From: a virus
IMG/VR virus record: IMGVR_UViG_3300028840_001802
Span: 1 to 64,000 of that record
DNA length: 64,000 bases
Strand: one strand, 5' to 3'
Position numbers and translations under genes: made by a program. This document shows positions 48,039 to 55,158 of this stretch, in pieces (positions within the stretch are counted from its first letter, which is position 1; every line of letters begins with the position of its first letter). The notes under the pieces were generated by a model. It made no database searches and had not been told where the DNA came from. It saw only the letters and a list, made by a program, of their open reading frames with translations.

Positions 48039-48847
48039 AGAAGAACAAGGTAGACGCATCAACAGTCCGCGCGGCCCTGCGCGTTCGCCATCGCAAGGAC
48101 GTTTTTCTTGAGGAGGTGAAGAATGGCCGGAGCTATGGCAACAACCTACGCATCATGGATGCGTGGGCGATGAAGCTCAGCTGGAGTCCGGTCCGGACGA
48201 TTGGTTACGAGATTAAGGTATCGAGGTCCGACTTCGTTGGAGACGAGAAGTGGCCAGAGTACCTGAAGCTCTGCCATCAGCTGTTCTTTGTCGCCCCCAA
48301 GGGTTTGATCGAGTCCAGCGAACTCCCTCCCGAGGTCGGGCTCATCGAGCTCTTGGGGACGACCAGACTGGTGACACGCAAGAAAGCGCCGTACCGGACG
48401 GAGGTCAACGCGACGAAGGAGTTCGAGAACCTTCTACTGTATCTGGCCATGCGCTGTGGCCCCGTCGAGGAGCGGGAAGGTGTTGAAGACCGGTCCAACC
48501 GCGCGTACTGGACGAAGTGGTTGGCGGAGAAGAAGAGCGATTTTGATCTCGGCCGCTCAGTCGGCTGGGAGCTTAGGCGTCGGCTGAACAGCTTGCGGTC
48601 GCGCGAACAGGCGTTGGAGCAGCGCGAACAGGCGGTAGAAGTATCTGAAGAATTCATCAAATCACACGGGCTCACGCCGACGAGCTACGAGTCGGTGCTG
48701 GAGTCCCAGCGCACGCGGATGAACCAAGTGTGCCCCCCGGAGTTCGAGCGAACGCTGGCGGAGCTCAAGCGACAGGTTATTAGAGCAGAGCAGGAGCTTG
48801 CTCAGGCGAGAAGAAAGGAAACCAATGGCATTACGAAATACAGTTGA
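48035..48847 (+). CDS. MmcB-like PD-(D/E)XK nuclease
   Basis: This 270-residue protein starts at a TTG overlapping the previous stop (TTGA); the next in-frame ATG would remove active-site residues. FLEEVKNG (E27), RIMDAWAM (D42) and GYEIKVSRSDFVGDEKWPEY (E59, K61) give the PD-(D/E)XK core. The continuation LCHQLFFVAPKGLI matches MmcB/DUF2161-like DNA-repair nucleases. A coiled coil (ALEQREQAVEVSEEFIKSHG) is added at the C-terminus. It may process damaged or host DNA. Confidence 0.7.
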   Translation: MKKNKVDASTVRAALRVRHRKDVFLEEVKNGRSYGNNLRIMDAWAMKLSWSPVRTIGYEIKVSRSDFVGDEKWPEYLKLCHQLFFVAPKGLIESSELPPEVGLIELLGTTRLVTRKKAPYRTEVNATKEFENLLLYLAMRCGPVEEREGVEDRSNRAYWTKWLAEKKSDFDLGRSVGWELRRRLNSLRSREQALEQREQAVEVSEEFIKSHGLTPTSYESVLESQRTRMNQVCPPEFERTLAELKRQVIRAEQELAQARRKETNGITKYS

Positions 48848-49328
48848 CATGCAGGTGGGTAGGGTTGAGGTACCTGAAGCACCGGTTAAGGAAACCCTGG
48901 CCGCCATCGAGCCGGGGCTACCCGACACGATCTACGTGGCGGTGTTCAGCAAGGCGGAGGACGGCACCGTGAAGACGCATCTCCTGCAACCGGCCCAGGT
49001 GGATGATGTGGCGGACGTTGTGAACCGGATCAGCCGCACAACTGCCTATTCAAGGCCAAAACGCATGAAGCGGACCTCGCCTGTGATCGTCCGGAAGGTC
49101 GACCCCGAGTCGTTCTTCGCCCAGACGCTGGAGGTCAACGACTTTTTTGCGTCGGTCGCCGACTTCAACGAGGCGATTGGGTTTGACCGCTTCCGCACGC
49201 AGACACACCGGCAGCTACAAAGCGCGTCGAATCGGCAGCTGCTCGCGGAGTTCCCGGGGGGTGTCTACGCCACGTTTGCATCCGCCGAGGAGGTGGAGCG
49301 CGCGCGGGAGCGCGGCTTCAACGTATGA
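48825..49328 (+). CDS. Hypothetical protein, 167 residues
   Basis: ATG 48825 is preceded by AAAGGAA and overlaps the nuclease end. The sequence has a beta-rich first half (DTIYVAVFSKAEDGTVKTHL) and a helical second half. No family is recognised. It is coupled to the zinc-ribbon gene by ATGA. Confidence 0.55.
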   Translation: MALRNTVDMQVGRVEVPEAPVKETLAAIEPGLPDTIYVAVFSKAEDGTVKTHLLQPAQVDDVADVVNRISRTTAYSRPKRMKRTSPVIVRKVDPESFFAQTLEVNDFFASVADFNEAIGFDRFRTQTHRQLQSASNRQLLAEFPGGVYATFASAEEVERARERGFNV

Positions 49329-49555
49329 ATGGACCCAACGACACGCATCCGAATCGCAGGGATCACGAGGGGATCCTCCATCTCGTCTATTGTCGAGAAT
49401 GCAAACGGAACAACGACCCGCGTATGGTCCCTACCGGTCGTTGTGCGAACTGCGGGTGGAGAGATCTCAAGTCGTTTCGGATTCGTGCGGAACGCCTCGA
49501 CAAAAAGAGAAAGTGTAAAACATGTCAGGAAAAGCTCCGAAGAACGTCCCCCTGA
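49325..49555 (+). CDS. Double zinc-ribbon protein, 76 residues
   Basis: CREC, CANC and CKTC pairs make one to two zinc ribbons in a basic protein. The ATGA overlap with the previous stop supports this frame; a second frame starting four bases later lacks the Cys pairs. It is a likely nucleic-acid or transcription-related factor. Confidence 0.6.
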   Translation: MNGPNDTHPNRRDHEGILHLVYCRECKRNNDPRMVPTGRCANCGWRDLKSFRIRAERLDKKRKCKTCQEKLRRTSP

Positions 49556-50235
49556 GAGTTGACATCGCGGGCGGGTGGCTCGACCACCCGAAGTACGCGC
49601 GGGAGGGCAGCCACGTCATCAACCTGACGATCTCCCCGCTGACGTACTTACACGACCCCCACTACCGCCCGGCGGCGGGCCTCGGGGGATCGGCAGCCCA
49701 TGAGGTGCTGCGCGGCAACGACGCCGTGCTGATGGAGCTCCACAAGGGCTCTGGCTGGGGTGACGCGGCGGTGATATACGAGACGGGTTTGTGCGCCTGG
49801 GTCAGCGGCTGCCGGCCACTCCTCGCCCTCAAGTGCTGCCCCGGCTTCCTGAAGGACCGACTTGTCCTTTGGTGGACCGGCCACCCCCACGACGCGGGGA
49901 AGATCAGTCTCTTTGACCGCAACTATACCGATATCATGGAGGCCGCGTGGATCGGCCTCAATGCCGTCAAGAACCGGTCGTTCCTGGGACTGGCTTGCGC
50001 TTGTTCCAAGAGTTATTACGTCCAACTCGACGAGGGGATGGACGAGCTCCCGGACTTTGGTGAGACGGCCAAGAAGTACTCCGGCGCTGGCTGGGGCGGC
50101 TACGCACTATACATGTTCGATGACCCGAAGGTGGCTGACGCAGTTGTCAAGCAGGAGCCTCAGGCCATGCGGGTTCAGCCGTATATCCAAGATCGCACGC
50201 TTTATGGCAACGACGAAGAAACCCAAGTTGAATAA
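49522..50235 (+). CDS. GHMP-family sugar kinase-like protein
   Basis: This 237-residue protein has the three GHMP motifs. Motif 1 is LRVDIAGGWLDHP (11-23), motif 2 the ATP loop AGLGGSAAHEVL (52-63), and motif 3 SGAGWGGYALYMF (187-199). The phrase VLWWTGHPHDAGK is also typical. It is shorter than most relatives, such as heptose or fuco-kinases of about 330 residues. It would phosphorylate a sugar for nucleotide-sugar synthesis, matching the glycosyltransferase and sulfotransferase-like genes. Both ends overlap neighbouring genes. Confidence 0.7.
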   Translation: MSGKAPKNVPLRVDIAGGWLDHPKYAREGSHVINLTISPLTYLHDPHYRPAAGLGGSAAHEVLRGNDAVLMELHKGSGWGDAAVIYETGLCAWVSGCRPLLALKCCPGFLKDRLVLWWTGHPHDAGKISLFDRNYTDIMEAAWIGLNAVKNRSFLGLACACSKSYYVQLDEGMDELPDFGETAKKYSGAGWGGYALYMFDDPKVADAVVKQEPQAMRVQPYIQDRTLYGNDEETQVE

Positions 50236-50362
50236 GGCAGTCCGCTGCCCGAAACACCCAACGTACCGGGCGAAATACGCCCCACGCGTCGACTGTGACG
50301 AGTGCTGGCGACTGTTCACTCAACGCTACGGATCCCGGATCGCCTCCGCGATGCGGCGTTGA
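50204..50362 (+). CDS. Small zinc-ribbon peptide, 52 residues
   Basis: ATG 50204 lies inside the end of the kinase gene. The product has CPKHPTYRAKYAPRVDCDEC, a compact pair of CxxH/CxxC ligands seen in small phage proteins. It is the last gene before the structural operon promoter. Confidence 0.55.
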   Translation: MATTKKPKLNKAVRCPKHPTYRAKYAPRVDCDECWRLFTQRYGSRIASAMRR

Positions 50363-50370
50363 CAAAGGGG

Positions 50371-50397
50371 TTGATGCAGAGCTGTCTATGCTATATC
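50371..50397 (+). promoter_or_regulatory. Late-type promoter for the structural block
   Basis: TTGATG (50371-50376) and TATATC (50392-50397) are separated by 15 bases. A strong Shine-Dalgarno sequence (TTGGAGGAA) precedes ATG 50418. The -10 sits in GCTATATCC, similar to GCTATATTG at 62398. Confidence 0.45.
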
Positions 50398-50417
50398 CTC
50401 AATGAATTGGAGGAACT

Positions 50418-50909
50418 ATGAGCGTATACATCCCAGAAGCACCTAAGGCAATCGCCCGCACGGGCGTGGCGTACCCTATCTATGCACTGGCTGATCACGG
50501 CACTACCGGCGCGGTGACCGACCAGGAGCCCCAGTGTATCGACCTCGAGTCGTCCGAGAATAGCGGGACGTACCACGAGGGGGTTGGCGTCATCGAGATT
50601 TTCACCCGGAACGGCCAGGGTGCTACGCCCACCAGCCCGGGTGCGGCTGCGACGTACACGCTATTCTGGGCGTTCTGTAACACCAAGCTCGACAACGCCT
50701 CCGACGCCCCAACGCTATTGTCTGCTCTCGAATCCTCGCTCATCGTTACGCTCCCGGATTCGGCGCTCACGACCGTTGCCGGGCAGACCCTCCAGCGTTC
50801 CGGTGACCCGTTCATTATCCCCGGCCGGTACCTGTACACATGGTACAGCCGGGATGCGTTTGCTGCCAACGCGCTGGTCGACATCAACTGCGATCTGATC
50901 CGAGTGTAA
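50418..50909 (+). CDS. Structural-type protein, 163 residues
   Basis: It is a beta-rich protein (YTLFWAFCNTKLDNASDAPT; PFIIPGRYLYTWYSRDAFAA) with no signal peptide, behind a strong Shine-Dalgarno sequence and a promoter. It is first of four consecutive genes of similar composition upstream of the terminase, probably virion decoration or tail proteins. No family is recognised. Confidence 0.55.
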   Translation: MSVYIPEAPKAIARTGVAYPIYALADHGTTGAVTDQEPQCIDLESSENSGTYHEGVGVIEIFTRNGQGATPTSPGAAATYTLFWAFCNTKLDNASDAPTLLSALESSLIVTLPDSALTTVAGQTLQRSGDPFIIPGRYLYTWYSRDAFAANALVDINCDLIRV

Positions 50910-50910
50910 C

Positions 50911-51210
50911 ATGGGTGCTACCGCACAGACTCTGATTTATCGACGACGGCTGAAGCGACGCCTGCCGTTCGGAGGAGACACTGGGGCACTCGAGGGGTTC
51001 CTCGGTTTCTCTGATACCTTCGGCGCGAACTCCAGCGGTGCTGAGACGCTCGTCGGCGGGGCTAACTGGGGAGGGGATTGGATCCTTGTGGAGCAGACGC
51101 TGACCTCCCACATCGCGGCCTTCGACCCACTTAATTACACGGACGGGGCAGCACTTTCGATCGGTGGCGGCTGCGCGGGCCTACCCAATGCGCCGGAGGC
51201 ATATTCATGA
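50911..51210 (+). CDS. Small virion-type protein, 99 residues
   Basis: It has a basic start (LIYRRRLKRRLPFGGD) and Gly-rich remainder (TLVGGANWGGDWILVEQTLT). No family is recognised. It begins one base after the previous stop and overlaps the next start at ATGA. Confidence 0.5.
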   Translation: MGATAQTLIYRRRLKRRLPFGGDTGALEGFLGFSDTFGANSSGAETLVGGANWGGDWILVEQTLTSHIAAFDPLNYTDGAALSIGGGCAGLPNAPEAYS

Positions 51211-51986
51211 GCAGTTCAGTTCTACGCATCAACGAGATTGGGGTCAGGGACACTGACAACCAGACGGGGGACAATTATCTCCGGCTTGCTTCGACTGCCC
51301 GTGTCCGAAAGATTGGCCCTGACTACCCGTTTGCCGAGCTGTGGACAGCGGCGCTAGTAAACATCAAGACCCCATACCTGTTCGAGTCCCTGACAGCCAA
51401 CGATACCGACTCCGAGCAGATGTTCGCCTATGATATATCTTCTTCGGACTACGCCCCGCTTCTTTTTGGGCTATGTTCGGGGTCGGACACTGAGTACGAA
51501 TCAGCTACCAACCATCAGTTCGGATGGTCCTTCGGGTCGACCTCTGCGGTCCAAAAGAAGTCAGCCGCTGGGACCCCCTATATTGATTGGACCTGGTTCC
51601 CCTACAAGGTCGAGAATGGTGTCAGGACTGCCACATCCGGAAATACCATCGTTCTATCGGTCGACCCGACGAAGCGCTCGCTGCTCTTTCAGCGATTCAT
51701 CGTAGGGTCCCCGAACTGGTCTATCCAAGCATGCACCCCACGCGTCGCGAGCTTAGCTCAGGATGTGGACTACACCGAGGCCGACGTGAAGGCTATTCTG
51801 GAGTACCCCGACTGGGCTACACTCTCCCCCGACTTAGCTTCCGTGTTCGGGTTGACAGCTACGTCATTGAGGACGATGGCTATTGACACGGCCACTTATG
51901 GCGACTTCGATCACGTTATGTATGGGTGGCCACATTGGGGTAGTGAGCTGAATCTTAGCTGTATTGCGGGAATCAAGAAGTCATGA
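51207..51986 (+). CDS. Structural-type protein, 259 residues
   Basis: It is beta-rich with many aromatic residues (TPYIDWTWFPYKVENGVRTA; FDHVMYGWPHWGSELNLSC). No enzymatic motif is visible. It is similar in style to the next gene, suggesting paired tail-appendage proteins. Confidence 0.5.
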   Translation: MSSSVLRINEIGVRDTDNQTGDNYLRLASTARVRKIGPDYPFAELWTAALVNIKTPYLFESLTANDTDSEQMFAYDISSSDYAPLLFGLCSGSDTEYESATNHQFGWSFGSTSAVQKKSAAGTPYIDWTWFPYKVENGVRTATSGNTIVLSVDPTKRSLLFQRFIVGSPNWSIQACTPRVASLAQDVDYTEADVKAILEYPDWATLSPDLASVFGLTATSLRTMAIDTATYGDFDHVMYGWPHWGSELNLSCIAGIKKS

Positions 51987-52825
51987 GCGCACCAGTTTTC
52001 AGACGAATCGCCTTCGGGCACGGAACACGGGGCTGCATCCAACTGGATGGGGAAGGCCGGGGCTTTAAGTGGGGGCTTGATATACCGTCATGGGACAAGG
52101 CCTCTATCTATTTTCCTGTTGGCCCAATCACCGGAGCCCCCAACACTGGTAACCTAACCGGATGCTATTTTATGGCGGGCCTTAGCTACGGGGCGGGTAC
52201 GCAGTACCGCGCTGGGCAGGCCAATGTTGGGGACCATGTCATCGGCATGAGCCTTGGTGGGTCTCCCTCGGCGGCTACCCTTACTGGCGTGCCCGAAGCA
52301 ACCTCAACCCCAACCCCCAACTCCAATGTCAAGTGGACGGGCACAATCTGGAATACCCACGGCGCGTCAGGGTCGTTCACTAATGGATCCGGCACGTCTA
52401 ACTTTGCGATCCCAAATTATGACCAGCAATGGCCCTCCCCGGCCACGAGGTCCCCGTCGCAGGGTGGGATCATCATGACGATCAGCAAGAACGGTGGAAC
52501 TAGTTGGACGATGTACTTGAGTACGAAAATAAAAGCAGACCAGGACGACCCTGAGGCTGCAATGTTCCATGCGATGCACACTCGTGGCCAAACGAGCACA
52601 CTTCACTCGCAATGGCGTAACACCCTACTCCCATATCACGATCGCGAGTCTGATCCGGGGGAGACAGGGGCCTACTATTCAAGCACATCTGCTTTCTCCC
52701 CTACTGTGGATGAGGGGACGGACGGGGCGTTTGACTCGATTTTCGCGTATTGGGAATGCACTGGGACGCCAGCCGCCTCGCTGTTTGTCGGCACTCCCGT
52801 TGTGAAGGTTCTAAGTAGGTCGTAA
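51983..52825 (+). CDS. Structural-type protein, 280 residues
   Basis: It is Gly/Ser/Thr-rich and beta-structured (GHGTRGCIQLDGEGRGFKWG; GCYFMAGLSYGAGTQY), like tail-spike or fibre accessory proteins. It overlaps both neighbours (ATGA upstream, TAATG downstream). No family is recognised. Confidence 0.5.
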   Translation: MSAPVFRRIAFGHGTRGCIQLDGEGRGFKWGLDIPSWDKASIYFPVGPITGAPNTGNLTGCYFMAGLSYGAGTQYRAGQANVGDHVIGMSLGGSPSAATLTGVPEATSTPTPNSNVKWTGTIWNTHGASGSFTNGSGTSNFAIPNYDQQWPSPATRSPSQGGIIMTISKNGGTSWTMYLSTKIKADQDDPEAAMFHAMHTRGQTSTLHSQWRNTLLPYHDRESDPGETGAYYSSTSAFSPTVDEGTDGAFDSIFAYWECTGTPAASLFVGTPVVKVLSRS

Positions 52826-54387
52826 TGAATGATGACCAATCTCTTGACGCTTCTTGGTATCAGCCGGGGCAGTCCATCCAAGAGTTCCATCAGTCGCCGG
52901 CCAGGATTCGAGGACTTGTTGGTGGCCGAGGTTCTGGGAAGACGACCGCCATCGCAGTTGAGACTGCCGGGCACGCTTTCCACAACGCAGGGTCCAAGAT
53001 CTACATCCTCCGCAAGACCCAAGAGTCTAACACCGACACGACTCTCGAGACTTTCGAGAAGCAAGTCTTCCCTAAACTCGGGAAAGCGTACACCGACACA
53101 GGCATCTCTCTATTCAAGAAATCTGAGGGCGGGAAGCACTTCCGCCTCCCGAGCCGCATGGCGATTGAAGAGTACAACAAATGGCTGGCTGCCAACCCCA
53201 CCGCCACGAAGGCCCATAAGGTATACTGGCTTGAGTCGATTGGGGACCGGCTATGTAGCCACCTCTACTTTGCCGGTGTGCCTGACCCTCGCTTCAGGGC
53301 ATCACGTTTTCGTGGCTACGAGTGCTCACTCCTCATCTTCGTCGAAGCCGACCAGCTGGCTAAGGAGGATCTGGACCTGGGTATGGCGTGCCTTCGGTGG
53401 AAGGGCGCGGACCCAGAGCGGTGCGACGAAAAAGGATTCATAAAAGATCGAGGATGCATCCTCGACACAAACCCTCCTTCTCCGCGTCATTGGATTGCGG
53501 AGTTGGAGCACGACGCCAAGGAGACCGAGGATCGGACGGTGCAGTTCTGGCACATTCCGACCGAGGAGAACCGGCACAACCTGCCGGACGATTACGTCGA
53601 AAGTCTCCGCCGCCAGTATCGGAAGAACCCTGCGATGTTCAAACGGATGTTGCTCGGCCAGTACGCGGAGGCTTTCGACGGGTCACCTGTGATTTGGGGG
53701 TTTGACGAGGAGTGCGCGTTCGATGACCTGGGGTGGCCCCAGGGCGCGTACCTTGTTCGCGGATGGGATTTCGGGTCGACCCACGCAACTGTCTGGTCTG
53801 CCTATTGGGAGTACGAGGGGGTTGAGTATTGGTGGGACCTGTTTGAGCACTTCTCGTTGATGAGCGACGTGGAGAAACAGTGCCGGGCAGCCATTGACAT
53901 CACCAACCAAGTTTTCCCCTTCTGGAACAAGCGGGGACTCTGCGCGGGGATCTTCGACTACTGTGACCCCGCCGGCTTCGCCAAGACCGACAAAGGGCGG
54001 TCGGTGGACACGCTGCACTCGAATGGGATCTTCCCGGGGACGAAGCGGATGGGCTTTCAGGATTCCATCACGATCTACAATCGACTGATGGAGAAACGCG
54101 ACAAGCGGGGCCAGCACATTTACCGGATTGACAGGAAGGGCTGCCCGATGCTCTACGTGGCGCTTCTGGGCGGCTATCGCTACCCGGTGGAGGGCGAGCC
54201 AGGGTTCGGGAAGGACACGCCGCTGAAGGGCCCTGCGGGCGGCAACTACGACCATGTGGTGGACGCCGGTCGTTACGCGAAGATCGGCCAGCTCCGCCAA
54301 GTAGCAGCTGGGTATGAGGAGAAGAACCCGGCCGTTGGTCCTCTGGCAGTGAATACCAAGATAAACCGCCGACGCCGTTACTATTGA
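52825..54387 (+). CDS. terL: Terminase large subunit
   Basis: This 520-residue protein has an N-terminal ATPase with Walker A GGRGSGKT (33-40) and Walker B-like LIFVEADQ (170-177). The C-terminal RNase-H-type nuclease has RGWDFGSTHAT (D315), FDYCDPAGF (D381) and a YDHVVDAGRYA end. It drives DNA packaging through the portal encoded 4 kb downstream. The usual first acidic residue of Walker B is Val here, although E174 is present. Overlap with the previous gene is TAATG. Confidence 0.9.
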   Translation: MNDDQSLDASWYQPGQSIQEFHQSPARIRGLVGGRGSGKTTAIAVETAGHAFHNAGSKIYILRKTQESNTDTTLETFEKQVFPKLGKAYTDTGISLFKKSEGGKHFRLPSRMAIEEYNKWLAANPTATKAHKVYWLESIGDRLCSHLYFAGVPDPRFRASRFRGYECSLLIFVEADQLAKEDLDLGMACLRWKGADPERCDEKGFIKDRGCILDTNPPSPRHWIAELEHDAKETEDRTVQFWHIPTEENRHNLPDDYVESLRRQYRKNPAMFKRMLLGQYAEAFDGSPVIWGFDEECAFDDLGWPQGAYLVRGWDFGSTHATVWSAYWEYEGVEYWWDLFEHFSLMSDVEKQCRAAIDITNQVFPFWNKRGLCAGIFDYCDPAGFAKTDKGRSVDTLHSNGIFPGTKRMGFQDSITIYNRLMEKRDKRGQHIYRIDRKGCPMLYVALLGGYRYPVEGEPGFGKDTPLKGPAGGNYDHVVDAGRYAKIGQLRQVAAGYEEKNPAVGPLAVNTKINRRRRYY

Positions 54388-54412
54388 CCGGTTTACATCA
54401 GCCGGGTATATT
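54384..54412 (+). promoter_or_regulatory. Sigma70-like promoter after terL
   Basis: TTGACC (54384-54389), a 17-base spacer and TATATT (54407-54412) overlap the terL stop codon. They precede a strong Shine-Dalgarno sequence (CAGGAGG) and ATG 54433. It is the best-matching plus-strand promoter in the window. Confidence 0.6.
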
Positions 54413-54432
54413 GGGAGGTCAGGAGGACGATT

Positions 54433-54789
54433 ATGCCAAAAGGACCCGAAGTTGTAGATGCACCAAAAGAACCTGCGTGGATCCCGCCCACTGTTCGATT
54501 GAACACGGAGGACGCGGAAAAGCTGTTGGCTGGTAACCTCCCCGGTCTCGACCAGATTGTGGAGTTCACCGCCAAGGTTACTGGTATTGAACAGGGCAAT
54601 GAGCGCGATTACGAATCGGGCAAGGCGAAGCCTCGTAAGTCTGTGACGCTGGAGATCCAGTCTGTCGAGACTGATGAAGAGCCGGAGATGGAGGGCGTGA
54701 TGAGCGACGAGGACGAGGAAGCGACGCTCGGTTACAAACGTCCGAAGAAAGATATGAACGAGGCACCCATGGGTGGCGCAGTGTATTAA
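54433..54789 (+). CDS. Small acidic protein, 118 residues
   Basis: It has a helical middle (NTEDAEKLLAGNLPGLDQIV) and a strongly acidic C-terminus (SVETDEEPEMEGVMSDEDEE). No family is recognised. Its promoter, strong ribosome-binding site and place in the structural operon suggest a head-associated or assembly factor. Confidence 0.55.
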   Translation: MPKGPEVVDAPKEPAWIPPTVRLNTEDAEKLLAGNLPGLDQIVEFTAKVTGIEQGNERDYESGKAKPRKSVTLEIQSVETDEEPEMEGVMSDEDEEATLGYKRPKKDMNEAPMGGAVY

Positions 54790-54799
54790 GGAGGAATCG

Positions 54800-55141
54800 A
54801 TGAATGGATTAAGTTTTCCTGCTATTCCGGGGACGATGCCGGCAGCGGTTGCGCAACAGCCGCCCAGCGGACCCATGCCCGACGTCGTCCAACCCTCCTT
54901 GCCTGGCCCACCGCCTCAACTCAGTGCTGCGATGCCTGCTGCGGGCGCTCCGCCTCTTGGTGGGATGGCTGCGCCTCCCATGCCGCTGAGCCCGGCTGAA
55001 ATGCAGTACCAGGCGGTGACTCAGGAGGATGGAACAGTTTTGCTTCATGTGGTGAAGCCTGAGGGCGGACTTGGCCCTGTGGTGAAGATCGTACCCGCCC
55101 CGAAGGCCGGTGCCGCACCGCAGGCCGGACCCGCTGCCTAA
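54800..55141 (+). CDS. Pro/Ala-rich protein, 113 residues
   Basis: ATG 54800 follows TAAGGAGG. The first 75 residues are Pro/Ala/Met low complexity; a small beta unit follows (YQAVTQEDGTVLLHVVKPEG). No family is recognised. Confidence 0.55.
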   Translation: MNGLSFPAIPGTMPAAVAQQPPSGPMPDVVQPSLPGPPPQLSAAMPAAGAPPLGGMAAPPMPLSPAEMQYQAVTQEDGTVLLHVVKPEGGLGPVVKIVPAPKAGAAPQAGPAA

Positions 55142-55158
55142 GTGAAAGGAGAACGGCC

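Noticed and set aside
53683-54876. A 397-codon open frame on the minus strand
   Set aside because: It is antisense to the large terminase, whose motifs are clear, and spans the promoter at 54384.
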